From the NCBI RefSeq assembly GCF_024281235.1, contig NZ_JAHWXY010000001.1:124001-188000 (forward strand): DNA of 64,000 nt, read 5' to 3'. This document shows positions 8,434-17,075 of this stretch, one piece after another. The notes beneath the pieces were generated by a model, which had not been told where the DNA came from, made no database searches, and saw only the letters and a program-made list of their open reading frames with translations. The translations under genes were made by a program, and so were the position numbers. Position 1 is the first letter of the stretch. Each line of letters starts with the position of its first letter. This DNA comes from Shinella daejeonensis (GTDB taxonomy: Bacteria > Pseudomonadota > Alphaproteobacteria > Rhizobiales > Rhizobiaceae).

Positions 8434-9984
8434 TCACGCCTCCGGCGCGACGTAGCGCGGGAAGACCGGCGTCGGCGCGTCGAGCGCCGTGCCGCTGACG
8501 AGGCGGCCAGTCGGCCCGAGTGCGGAAAAACCGCGCCTGTCCGCCGGCACGGCCACCAGATCGAGCAGCTTTACCGCCGACTGCGGCATGAAAGGCTGCA
8601 ACAGGATGGCGATCTGGCGCACCACTTCCGCCGTGACATAGAGCACCGTGCCCATGCGGGCCGGATCGGTCTTCTTCAGCGCCCAGGGTGCTTCGCCGGC
8701 AAAATAACGGTCGGCCTCGGAGACGACGGCGATGATCGCCGCCAGCGCCCTGTGAATCTGCTGCCGGTTCATCTCCTCGCGGGTTGCGCCATGCAGCGCA
8801 TCGGCGGAAGCGAGCATTGCCCGGTCGGCATCGGTCAGCTCGCCGCATTCCGGGATTTTCCCATCGCAGTTCTTGACGATCATCGATAGCGAGCGGCTGG
8901 CGAGATTGCCGATGCCGTTGGCGAGATCGGAATTGATGCGCGTTGCGATCGCCTCTTCGCTATAGCTTCCGTCCTGGCCGAAGGAGACTTCCCGCAGGAA
9001 GAAATAGCGGATCTGGTCCAGCCCGAAATGGTTCACCAGGTTTTCCGGGTCGACCACATTGCCGAGCGACTTCGACATCTTCTCGCCCTTGTTGAGCAGG
9101 AATCCGTGGGCGAAGACGCGGCCCGGCAGCGGCAGCCCGGCCGACATCAGGAAGGCCGGCCAGTAGACGGCATGAAACCGGATGATGTCCTTGCCGATGA
9201 CATGAAGGTTGGCCGGCCAGTATTTCGCGCGCGGGCCGTCGGGGTCGGTGAGATAGCCGGTCGCGGTCACATAGTTGGTGAGCGCGTCGACCCAGACATA
9301 CATGACATGCGCCGGATCGTCCGGCACTTCGATGCCCCAGTCGAAGGTGGTGCGGGAGATCGACAGGTCCTTGAGACCCGACTTGACGAAGGAAATCACC
9401 TCATTGCGGCGTTCGGCAGGCCCGATGAAGTCCGGGTTTTCTTCATAATGCTTCAGGAGCCGGTCCTGATAGGCGGAGAGGCGGAAGAAATAGCTTTCCT
9501 CCTCCACCCATTCCACGGGCGTGTCCTGCGGCCCGTAGCGCACGCCGTCGGCGCGCAGCTCCGTCTCGCTCTCCTGATAGTAGGCTTCGTCGCGCACCGA
9601 ATACCAGCCCGCGTAGCCGCCCTTGTAGATATCGCCGCTGGCCGCCATGCGCCGCCAGATCTCGCGGCTGGCTTCATGGTGGCGGGCTTCGGTGGTGCGG
9701 ATGAAATCATCGTTCGATGCATTAAGAAGAACCGCCATCTTCTTGAATTCAGCGGAATTCTTTTCCGCTAACTCGCGCGGTGAAATGCCTTCCTTACGTG
9801 CTGTTTGCTGCATCTTCTGGCCGTGCTCGTCGGTTCCCGTCAGGAAGAACACGTCCCGCCCGTCGAGGCGCTCGTAGCGCGCCATGGCATCTGTCGCCAT
9901 CAGTTCGTAGGCATGGCCGATATGCGGCTTGCCGTTCGGATAGGAGATGGCGGTGGTGATGTAATAAGGAGACGTATCGGTCAT
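8434..9984 (-). CDS. metG: Methionyl-tRNA synthetase
   Basis: A class I synthetase of 516 residues that charges tRNA-Met. The HIGH motif is in [14 protein letters not shown] (residues 14-27) and KMSKS in [10 protein letters not shown] (about 302-311). The DEHGQK motif and the WVDALTNY segment are also present. It is a short form, lacking the C-terminal tRNA-binding and dimerisation domain found in E. coli MetG, as in many alphaproteobacteria. It heads a leftward group with tatD and the MBL hydrolase, and holB lies upstream, about 95 nt away. Confidence 0.96.
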   Translation of the reverse strand: MTDTSPYYITTAISYPNGKPHIGHAYELMATDAMARYERLDGRDVFFLTGTDEHGQKMQQTARKEGISPRELAEKNSAEFKKMAVLLNASNDDFIRTTEARHHEASREIWRRMAASGDIYKGGYAGWYSVRDEAYYQESETELRADGVRYGPQDTPVEWVEEESYFFRLSAYQDRLLKHYEENPDFIGPAERRNEVISFVKSGLKDLSISRTTFDWGIEVPDDPAHVMYVWVDALTNYVTATGYLTDPDGPRAKYWPANLHVIGKDIIRFHAVYWPAFLMSAGLPLPGRVFAHGFLLNKGEKMSKSLGNVVDPENLVNHFGLDQIRYFFLREVSFGQDGSYSEEAIATRINSDLANGIGNLASRSLSMIVKNCDGKIPECGELTDADRAMLASADALHGATREEMNRQQIHRALAAIIAVVSEADRYFAGEAPWALKKTDPARMGTVLYVTAEVVRQIAILLQPFMPQSAVKLLDLVAVPADRRGFSALGPTGRLVSGTALDAPTPVFPRYVAPEA

Positions 9985-10079
9985 GGGTCCGGTCTGGCTG
10001 GGAGGATGCGATGCCGTAGGCTAATAGCCCATGCGGGCGGACAGGGAAAGCAGCTTTCCCCCGCCCCTGCGGCTTTCCG

Positions 10080-11111
10080 TCAAAGCGCAGCCCGGATATC
10101 GTCGAGAAGGCCGATAATCGTCTGCTTGCGATCGAGATTATAGGCCTGCGCCACGCCGATCCTTTCGACGATCTCGCTGGAAAGCGCGGCCAGCCGGTCG
10201 GCACGCGGCAGGTCGCCTGCCTGGGCTGCCTGGCGTGCCGCGTCCGTCACGAAGTCGCAGACATGCTGGCAGAAGAAGCCGAAGACGATATCGCTGTCTT
10301 TCGCCGAGAGCACTTCGGCCAGCTTGTGCACGTCGCGGCGCGGCGCGTCCTTCTCACTTGCGACGATCGTCCGGAAGGCTTCCAGAATATCGAACCCGCC
10401 ATAGTTGACGAGCTTGAGGGCCTGCGAGACGCTGCCATGGGCGGCGTCGAGCACCTCCCCTGCCCGTGCGCCGGATGGCATCGCGCCAAGACTTTCGAGC
10501 GCCGAGGCGAGGTCGGCTGACGACAACGGTGACAGCGAGAGCGGCAGGCAGCGCGACCGGATGGTCGGCAGCAGCTTGCCCGGCGCATGGGTCAGCACGA
10601 GGAACAGCGCCCGCTTTGGCGGTTCCTCGAGGATCTTGAGGATGGCGTTGGCGGCGCTGCGGTTGAGATCGTCCGCCGGATCGATGATCACGATGCGCCA
10701 GTTTCCCGTGCCCGAGGTCTGCGCGAGGAACTTTCCGGCCTTGCGGACCTCATCGACGGTGATGGCGGATTTCAGCCTGCCGGTCTTCTCATCCGCCGGT
10801 CGGGAGATGTGCAGGAGATGATGCGAGGCGCCGCCGACGAGTTGCCGTGTCACGATCGAGTCGGGCGAGGGATCGGCGATGGTTTCCGGCGCCTGCAAGG
10901 GTTCCGGATGGCTGAGGACATGATTGGCGAAGCGGAAGGCGAGCGTCGCCTTGCCGATCCCTTGCGGTCCCTCCATCAGGATGGCGTGATGGCCCTTGCC
11001 GGAGCGATAGGACCGCGCGAGGAACGCCTGCGCCTCCGCATGGCCGAACAGCGCCGTCTGCTCGGCGGGGTGGCGCGCGCCATCGAGCACATCGGGACGA
11101 TCCGCGCTCAT
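10080..11111 (-). CDS. holB: DNA polymerase III subunit delta'
   Basis: The 343-residue protein is the clamp-loader delta' subunit. Its AAA+ domain starts with [17 protein letters not shown], a Walker A-like segment (about residues 45-61), and includes the [26 protein letters not shown] block (seen as [11 protein letters not shown]) and a sensor-type [12 protein letters not shown]. Delta' helps load the beta clamp at the replication fork. The start overlaps the tmk stop by four bases (ATGA), the usual tmk-holB coupling. Confidence 0.95.
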   Translation of the reverse strand: MSADRPDVLDGARHPAEQTALFGHAEAQAFLARSYRSGKGHHAILMEGPQGIGKATLAFRFANHVLSHPEPLQAPETIADPSPDSIVTRQLVGGASHHLLHISRPADEKTGRLKSAITVDEVRKAGKFLAQTSGTGNWRIVIIDPADDLNRSAANAILKILEEPPKRALFLVLTHAPGKLLPTIRSRCLPLSLSPLSSADLASALESLGAMPSGARAGEVLDAAHGSVSQALKLVNYGGFDILEAFRTIVASEKDAPRRDVHKLAEVLSAKDSDIVFGFFCQHVCDFVTDAARQAAQAGDLPRADRLAALSSEIVERIGVAQAYNLDRKQTIIGLLDDIRAAL

Positions 11112-11797
11112 GGCGCGGTCTCCGGGGCCGGCGTCGGTATTTGCCCCGCCACCGGCAGCAGCGGCTCGACGATGGCCTGAATTTCGACGGCGACCTGTTC
11201 TTCCGGCTTCGTGGCATCGATCACCCGGCAGCGCTCCGGCTCGCGCATGGCGATGTCGAGAAAGGCTTCGCGGCGTTTCTCGTGCGTTTCCAGTTCTTCC
11301 CTCTCGAAACGGTCAGGCGTGTCCTCACCTTGATGATCGGCGCGCCGGCGGGCGCGCTCCAGCCCGACGATTGCGGGAAGATCGAAGACGATGGTGCAGT
11401 CGGGCGCGACGCCGTTGATCGCCACCCGCTCCAGCGTCTCGACGAAAGCCGGTTCCAGATTGCCGGTGATGCCCTGATAGACGCGGGAGGAATCCAGGAA
11501 GCGGTCGCAAAGCACCACCACACCCTCGGCAAGCGCCGGCCGGATGACGCGTTCCACATGGTCGCTGCGCGCGGCGGCGAAAAGGATCGCCTCCATGCGC
11601 ACGCCGAACGGTTCGGCCGCGCCGGAAAGCAGCACATGGCGCACCGCTTCCGCCCCTTTCGAGCCGCCGGGCTCGCGGGTCTCCAGGACGCGGAACCCCC
11701 GTTGGCGCAGCGCTGCGGCCAGCCGCCTGATCTGCGTCGATTTGCCGGCCCCTTCGCCGCCTTCGAATGTGACAAACAAACCCGGTGCGGCCGCCAC
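11108..11797 (-). CDS. tmk: Thymidylate kinase
   Basis: Tmk phosphorylates dTMP to dTDP. The P-loop is [15 protein letters not shown], followed by an LETREPGG motif (DR/DRx-type base-binding loop) and the [13 protein letters not shown] lid-proximal motif. I start at GTG 11795-11797 (VAAAPGLF), giving 229 residues, because a GGAAACGGGA sequence precedes it; a TTG at 11825-11827 in the same frame would add ten residues but has no ribosome binding site. No ATG start exists in this frame. Coupled to holB; about 130 nt after the dac-like gene. Confidence 0.9.
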   Translation of the reverse strand: MAAAPGLFVTFEGGEGAGKSTQIRRLAAALRQRGFRVLETREPGGSKGAEAVRHVLLSGAAEPFGVRMEAILFAAARSDHVERVIRPALAEGVVVLCDRFLDSSRVYQGITGNLEPAFVETLERVAINGVAPDCTIVFDLPAIVGLERARRRADHQGEDTPDRFEREELETHEKRREAFLDIAMREPERCRVIDATKPEEQVAVEIQAIVEPLLPVAGQIPTPAPETAP

Positions 11798-11925
11798 GTC
11801 CCGTTTCCATTCCCATCGTCGCAGCAAGGCGACGCATCAGCATTTCACAATCCACCCGGGCGGGCGGCGTTTCGAACCACTACTAACCGATGTTACCCGT
11901 TGGCGAAACGGCTTTCGGCCTTTTC

Positions 11926-13083
11926 TCAAAGCCAGAAGAACAGCAGTTCCAGCATCGCGTCGAGCGCGCGGGAGCGCAGGCTGCCCACGCCGACGGCGGC
12001 GGCCGTGCGGACGGGGACTTCCCGCAACAATTGCGTGTCGTTGGAAATCCGCAGCACACCCACCTCCCGCCCCGGCTCCACCGGCGCGCGGATGGGCCAG
12101 GTATAGACGACGCGCGCCGTCAGGCGCTGGGAGTTGTCGACGGGCAGGAACACATCCACCTTGCTGTCCGCAACGAGCGGAACCCTGGAGACCGCGCCGC
12201 CGTAGACGCTCGCCTCGGCAACGGTTTCGCCTGCCTCGAACAGCGTGCGGCGTTCGAAGGTGGAAAGCGCCCATTCGATCAGCCGGCGCGACTCCGAGAC
12301 GCGCAGTTTGTCCGTCTCGATGCCGCCCATGGCGAAGATGAGTTTCTTGCCGTCGCGGCTGACGGAGGCGACGATGGAATAGCCGTCCTCCTCCGAATAG
12401 CCGGTCGTAAATCCGCTGACGCCGAGATCAAGCGCCAGCAGCGGATTGCGATTGCGCTGCCGGATCTTGTTCCACTCGAATTCCGGCTCGTCGTAATAGT
12501 GCAGATACTCGGGATAGGCGGTCATCAGGTGGTGGGCCAGCAGGACCGTCTCGCGCATCGTCACCCGGTTTTGCGGGGACGGCAGACCGGTCGCATTGGC
12601 AAAATTCAGGCTGTCGAGCCCGAGCGCCCTCGCCTCCTGCGTCATGCGTGCGGCAAAGGCGCTTTCGGAACCGGCAAGCCCTTCCGCCAGAATGATGCAG
12701 GCATCATTGGCGAATTGCACGGCGATGCCGCGCAAAAGATCCTCCACCCGGATATTCGACTTCAGCGCCGCAAACATCGTGGCGGTGCGCGACGGCGCGC
12801 CGCCGGTGCGCCACGCATGTTCCGTTACCGGATAGGTCGTCTCCAGCGTGGTATCGCCATTTTTCAGCGCCTTGAAGACCACGGCCATCGTCATCAGCTT
12901 GGCGAGCGAGGCGGCGGGAACCGGCCGGTCCTCGTTCCGGGCGAGCAGAACAGTGCCCGTTTCGGCCTCGATCAGGTAGACCTGCCGCGCCTTGACGTCG
13001 AATCCCGCCACCGGCTGCTGCCCGAAGGCGGCGGCCGCGGAGAGTAGAAACAGGATGAGGCAGGCGAAAAGGCGACGATGCAT
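11926..13083 (-). CDS. DacF-like penicillin-binding protein with altered SxN and KTG motifs
   Basis: The 385-residue exported protein has a signal peptide (residues 1-21) and the S11/DD-carboxypeptidase fold. The SxxK motif is intact (Ser59-Leu-Ala-Lys62). The other two motifs are not: SxN reads Phe124-Ala-Asn126 and KTG reads Thr226-Thr-Gly228, in otherwise well-aligned surroundings (FANDACIILAEG and GVSGFTTGYS). The DNA reads clearly at both places. DD-carboxypeptidases trim the terminal D-Ala of peptidoglycan stems; whether this one still can is doubtful. The C-terminal domain is the usual beta-rich PBP5-C type. An intact paralogue with a SPOR domain is at 51697-53124. Confidence 0.88.
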   Translation of the reverse strand: MHRRLFACLILFLLSAAAAFGQQPVAGFDVKARQVYLIEAETGTVLLARNEDRPVPAASLAKLMTMAVVFKALKNGDTTLETTYPVTEHAWRTGGAPSRTATMFAALKSNIRVEDLLRGIAVQFANDACIILAEGLAGSESAFAARMTQEARALGLDSLNFANATGLPSPQNRVTMRETVLLAHHLMTAYPEYLHYYDEPEFEWNKIRQRNRNPLLALDLGVSGFTTGYSEEDGYSIVASVSRDGKKLIFAMGGIETDKLRVSESRRLIEWALSTFERRTLFEAGETVAEASVYGGAVSRVPLVADSKVDVFLPVDNSQRLTARVVYTWPIRAPVEPGREVGVLRISNDTQLLREVPVRTAAAVGVGSLRSRALDAMLELLFFWL

Positions 13084-13192
13084 GGCGACTCCAGGACTGT
13101 CGTCACCTTTTCATGTCGCTGCGCGCCACGCAAACGGCTCCCGGTGCGGATCGCCGCGCCGCGCCGCCGGAACGACGGGCCAGGGGAGCAAT

Positions 13193-14212
13193 CTAACCGG
13201 CATTGCCGGTCGGCCCCGAAAGCGGCGTCAAGGAGCCATCGAGATGAAGGATCGCATCGAAAGCGCCGGCTGCGTCCCGCACCCGCTCGTCGGCATAGGC
13301 CGAGGCGTAGCTGGGATCGGCCGCAAAGCCCGGAACGAAATTCGGCCGCTCGACAGGCATCGGGCCGACGTCCGGCAGCAGGGAGAATTGTTCCAGCGCC
13401 TGGAAGGCGTCCGGCGCGGATGTCGACGTTTCGGCCAGCGCCGTCATCGTGCCGCTGGCCGGCGTCGGAACCCGCAGGATGTTTTCGCCGCTGTCGGGCA
13501 GCGAACGGGGATCGGCGGATGCGACCATCACGCCCGTCGCGATCTGCCCGCCCGGATCGACCGCCGGAACGCGCGATCCCTTCGGGATGTAGGATGCCAT
13601 CAGATACGGCATGTCGTGGCCGTCCATCCGGGCCTTGCCGACATATTCGACACGCACCTTGGCCGTGCCGTTGCGCTTCATTTCCAAGAGGTCGGCCGCC
13701 TTGGAGGAGACGTCGATGATGCGATTGTCGTGGAAAGGACCGCGATCGTTGACCCTGACGACGACGGATGTGCCGGTGTCGAGGTTCGTCACCCGGGCGT
13801 AGCTCGGCAGGGGGAACGTGGGATGGGCCGCCGAGAGATGATATTTGTCGTAGATTTCGCCATTTGCCGTCTGGCGGCCGTGAAAGGCCGAACCGTACCA
13901 GGACGCGAGGCCGACCTTGCTATAGTTCGGATTTTCTTCCGGCTTGTACCATTTGCCCCGCACCTGATAGGGCTTTCCGACCTGATAGCGCCCGCCCCCC
14001 TTGGGAACGGAACTTCCTTCCTGAACGACGCGGGGGCTCGCCTTCACGCCATATTCGGATTCTGCGAAGAATTCCTTGCTTCGTGCCTTCTTCTTGGGCG
14101 GCGGCGTCGTCGTCGCGCAGGCGGCGAGGCCAGCGCAGAGGAAGGGAATGGCCAAAAGACGGATCTTCCTGCCGAAGCGCCTTTTGCCGTTTTCAAGTGT
14201 ATGCTGTCCCAC
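13193..14212 (-). CDS. rlpA: RlpA-like septal ring lipoprotein
   Basis: The 339-residue protein begins with a lipoprotein signal ending in LCAGLAAC, so it should be an outer-membrane lipoprotein. A double-psi beta-barrel follows: GLASWYGSAFHGRQTANGE, the Asp-bearing RVTNLDTGTSVVVRVNDRGPF (as NLDTG and VNDRGPF). RlpA of Pseudomonas is a lytic transglycosylase acting on naked glycan strands at the septum. The usual C-terminal SPOR domain is not evident; the tail is low in complexity. The start is GTG at 14210-14212 with a weak GAAAG site. Confidence 0.88.
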   Translation of the reverse strand: MGQHTLENGKRRFGRKIRLLAIPFLCAGLAACATTTPPPKKKARSKEFFAESEYGVKASPRVVQEGSSVPKGGGRYQVGKPYQVRGKWYKPEENPNYSKVGLASWYGSAFHGRQTANGEIYDKYHLSAAHPTFPLPSYARVTNLDTGTSVVVRVNDRGPFHDNRIIDVSSKAADLLEMKRNGTAKVRVEYVGKARMDGHDMPYLMASYIPKGSRVPAVDPGGQIATGVMVASADPRSLPDSGENILRVPTPASGTMTALAETSTSAPDAFQALEQFSLLPDVGPMPVERPNFVPGFAADPSYASAYADERVRDAAGAFDAILHLDGSLTPLSGPTGNAG

Positions 14213-14328
14213 GCCGCTTTCGTCCCCAAGGGTAGTATCGACCCGCCTGCCTTGCCCCCGGCAGGCGCGTCGTCATTGCCATTCAGTCGATAACAGTGCG
14301 TTAATCATGCCAACAACATGGCAAAAAT

Positions 14329-14348
14329 GCGAACGAAGCTTCGCTCGC
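14329..14348. promoter_or_regulatory. 20-bp near-perfect palindrome upstream of the rlpA-like gene
   Basis: GCGAACGAAGCTTCGCTCGC is a palindrome with a single mismatched pair, about 117 bp upstream of the rlpA start. It may be an operator; no known motif is claimed. Confidence 0.3.
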
Positions 14349-14436
14349 CCGCCGGATAATACGCACCTATGGTTGATGTCTGGTTAAATGTACCCGTTGT
14401 GTTCGCATTTCCTGACGCAATACCGGAAACGGAGTC

Positions 14437-14652
14437 TCAATTGCGGCCGGCGTGGAGACTATCGGCGATCTTCTGGGGATCGCGGACGCCCTGACGATAG
14501 AGCGCGATGATGGAGCGGGCGAGCGAACGCGCGCTTTCTTCGTCCCGCGCCCGGGGATCCGTCGCATTGATGCAAGCGAAAGCTTTTTGCAGGATGACGA
14601 CATCCTGCGGCTCGAAAATTCCGGTATGCGCCGCATCATGAAGCATGTCCAT
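14437..14652 (-). CDS. Small conserved-looking protein of 71 residues, function unknown
   Basis: I start at ATG 14650-14652 because GGAGG lies five bases upstream; the longer frame above it is out of register with any plausible gene. The product (MDMLHDAAHTGIFEPQ...) is acidic to neutral and helical with no signal peptide or transmembrane segment. The sequence FEPQDVVILQKAFACI and the spacing SLARSIIALYRQGVRDPQKIAD look like a well-formed helical domain. I do not recognise a named family. It lies between the rlpA-like gene and a tyrosine phosphatase gene, on the same strand, with 145 nt to the latter. Confidence 0.7.
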   Translation of the reverse strand: MDMLHDAAHTGIFEPQDVVILQKAFACINATDPRARDEESARSLARSIIALYRQGVRDPQKIADSLHAGRN

Positions 14653-14797
14653 CAAGGCCTCCTTCCGAGCGGAGCGGGACTTGTGCCCGACTGAATGGCC
14701 AGAGCCTAAAGGACCAATGCGACGATAACAAGTCGCTAAATCCGGCCTTTGAAGCGCACCGCGAAACGGACCTGAAGGAAAAGGGTCTCCGGCGCCG

Positions 14798-15382
14798 TCA
14801 GACCGGCACCGCCATGTCGAGTTCCGCGCCCCGCCCGAGCTGGACCATCCATTCGCTGAAGCGGGGTTGCGCGACAAGCTGGCGACCGTAGTGATGGCGC
14901 AACGCGGTGACGAGAGCCCCCTTGCGGCCCAGAAGCTCGTCGGCATAGGTCACCATGCGTGAGTTCGGCCAGGCTTGCGGCCGGACGGCGACGAGGCGCG
15001 CAAACAGGCTTTCGGCCTCCTCCTGCGGGGCGGCGAGCGCCATCAAGGCCAGCATCGCGGCGGTGGAGCGCGATACGCCCATGTGGCAATGCACGAGCAG
15101 GTGCGCGTCGCGGCCGCTTTCGCGGCTGTCCGCGAATTCCTCGCCGAACCGCAGGATGGCTTCGACATGTTCCTGCTGCGGCATCAGCCGGTTCGGGTCC
15201 GGTGCGATGATATCGTGGAAGCGGAGCGTCGTGCGATGGTGATCGCCGTAGTTGGTGAACGCCTCGATCTCCGGATAATCCGGATCGAGGACGGAAAGCA
15301 CATGCGTCACACGCCGCCCGCTCTGCGCCTGAAGCTCATCGATGCCGCATATCGTCAATTCGGGAACGGATAGGATCGTCAT
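14798..15382 (-). CDS. Tyrosine/dual-specificity-type protein phosphatase
   Basis: The 194-residue protein contains the Cys-x5-Arg phosphatase loop as VHCHMGVSRSTAAM, with Cys99 and Arg105. An upstream Asp in RFHDIIAPDP may be the general acid. The fold resembles small DSP/PTP enzymes; rhizobial relatives are annotated as protein tyrosine phosphatases. The substrate is unknown. AAGGAG stands before the ATG. It lies directly downstream of trkA on the same strand, about 110 nt away. Confidence 0.85.
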   Translation of the reverse strand: MTILSVPELTICGIDELQAQSGRRVTHVLSVLDPDYPEIEAFTNYGDHHRTTLRFHDIIAPDPNRLMPQQEHVEAILRFGEEFADSRESGRDAHLLVHCHMGVSRSTAAMLALMALAAPQEEAESLFARLVAVRPQAWPNSRMVTYADELLGRKGALVTALRHHYGRQLVAQPRFSEWMVQLGRGAELDMAVPV

Positions 15383-15493
15383 GGCAGGCTCCTTGCAGCT
15401 TTCTTGCAGATGTCGGTTCGACCCTTACGGTGTGCACCCAGGCACCGGCAAATACAAGGCGGCCGGCGGCCAGATTCCACGGCCTCCCGCCGG

Positions 15494-16870
15494 TCAGAAA
15501 TACTGGATGCTGACCCGGAAAAGCTGTTCGACATGACGCACCGCCGAAGCGGTGGCGAAAAGCACGACGCGGTCCCGCGCCTTGATCCGCGTGTCCCCGT
15601 TGGGACGGACGAAGGCCTTGTCGCGATAGATGCCGCCGATGCGGACGCCCTCCGGCAGTTCGGTTTCCCGCAACGGCCGGCCCACCAGCGGCGAGGTCTC
15701 CAGCGCCTCGGCCTCGATGACCTCGGCCGATCCCTGCTGCACGGCGTAGACCGCGCGGATCCGGCCCTTGCGGACATGCTGGAGGATTCCCGAAATCGTC
15801 ACCGCACGCGGATTGATCTGGGCGTCGATGCCAAGGCTCTTGGTGAAATCCTGATAGCTGGGATCGTTGATCAGCACGAGATTCTGCTTGCAGCCGAGCC
15901 GCTTGGCCATGACGCTGCCGAGAATGTTGATCTGGTCGTTGTTGGTGAGCGCGATCACCAGATCGGCCGACTGGATATCGGCCTGCAACAGCATCTTCCG
16001 GTCGAGCGCCGAGCCGTGCAACACGACGGCATGGCGCAGCTTGTCGGCGATGGCGATGGCGCGCTCGCGGTCGTTCTCGATGATCTTGAGCCGTGTGCGC
16101 GGCTGATAGTCCTCGATGGCGTTGGCGACGAAGTAGCCGATATTGCCGCCGCCGGCGATGACGATGCGCGCCGCTTCCTTCTCTTCATGGCCAAAGAGCG
16201 CCAGCGTGCGCCGGACATGGTCGCGGTCGCAGACCACATAGGCGAGGTCGCCGGAATGCAGCCGGTCGGTGGAGGTCGGCACGAACAGCCGGCCGTTGGT
16301 GAAAATGCCGGTCACCGTGGCGTTGAGGTCCGGAAACAGCTCGCTCAGCTGCTTGAGCGGCGTCTCGACGACCGGGCAATCCTCCATGCATTCGATCGCG
16401 ATCATCATGATGCGATCCTCGGCGAAGCGCACCACGTCCGTCGCACCGGGAAAGGAGATGCGCCGCAACACCATCTTGCCGACCTCGATTTCCGGCGAGA
16501 TCGCCACGTCGATCGGAATATCGTCGCGGGAAAACAAATCGGCATATTCCGGCGCAAGATAGCTTTGCGAGCGGATGCGGGCGATCTTGGTCGGCACGTT
16601 GAACAGCGAATGGGCCACCTGGCAGGCGACCATATTGATCTCGTCGAAGAGCGTGACGGCAATGATCATGTCGGCCTGGTCGGCGCCTGCCTTCGCCAGC
16701 ACGTCCGGATAGGCGCCATGGCCGACATGGCCGCGCACGTCCAGCGTCTCCGTTATCGCGGCGATGAGCGACGGCTGCGTATCGATGACCGATACGTCGT
16801 TGCCCTCTTCCGACAGGCGCTCGGCGATGCCGTAGCCGACGCGGCCGGCGCCGCAGATGATGACCCTCAT
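15494..16870 (-). CDS. trkA: Trk system potassium uptake regulator TrkA
   Basis: The 458-residue peripheral membrane protein binds NAD(H) and gates the TrkH/TrkG K+ channel. It has two RCK halves, each with a Rossmann N-domain: VIICGAGRVGYGIAERL at residue 3 onward, and IVIAGGGNIGYFVANAI at about residue 232. TrkA_C domains follow each. This is the usual neighbour downstream of ntrX in Rhizobiaceae. I see no hfq-hflX after it, which commonly follow in relatives. Confidence 0.95.
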   Translation of the reverse strand: MRVIICGAGRVGYGIAERLSEEGNDVSVIDTQPSLIAAITETLDVRGHVGHGAYPDVLAKAGADQADMIIAVTLFDEINMVACQVAHSLFNVPTKIARIRSQSYLAPEYADLFSRDDIPIDVAISPEIEVGKMVLRRISFPGATDVVRFAEDRIMMIAIECMEDCPVVETPLKQLSELFPDLNATVTGIFTNGRLFVPTSTDRLHSGDLAYVVCDRDHVRRTLALFGHEEKEAARIVIAGGGNIGYFVANAIEDYQPRTRLKIIENDRERAIAIADKLRHAVVLHGSALDRKMLLQADIQSADLVIALTNNDQINILGSVMAKRLGCKQNLVLINDPSYQDFTKSLGIDAQINPRAVTISGILQHVRKGRIRAVYAVQQGSAEVIEAEALETSPLVGRPLRETELPEGVRIGGIYRDKAFVRPNGDTRIKARDRVVLFATASAVRHVEQLFRVSIQYF

Positions 16871-16911
16871 GCTTTCATCCCCATCCCGCGCGGCTTGCCG
16901 CCTGCGGCCTT

Positions 16912-17075
16912 AGAGCACCTGACAGAACCTCTGGGCGGAGGATGGCCGAGGGATTTTCGTTCGTCGGCAAGGAGCCAACCACAGTCGATGCCGGAGGCAT
17001 CGGCGAGGATTGACGACACAGCGGGCGACGAAAAGAACCGGCCAGGCGACCCCATGAGGTTTCGTCAGGCGCTCT
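16912..17075. repeat. About 164-bp imperfect palindromic intergenic element
   Basis: The ends AGAGCACCTGACAGAACCTC and GAGGTTTCGTCAGGCGCTCT are inverted repeats of one another with few mismatches. A second, inner dyad (ATTTTCGTTCGTCGGC against GGCGACGAAAAG) and a perfect central hairpin (CGATGCC-GGA-GGCATCG) complete the palindrome. It fills the whole trkA-ntrX gap, its right end touching the ntrX stop codon. Overall this looks like a mobile intergenic repeat of the type scattered in rhizobial genomes. No other copy occurs in this window. Confidence 0.7.
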
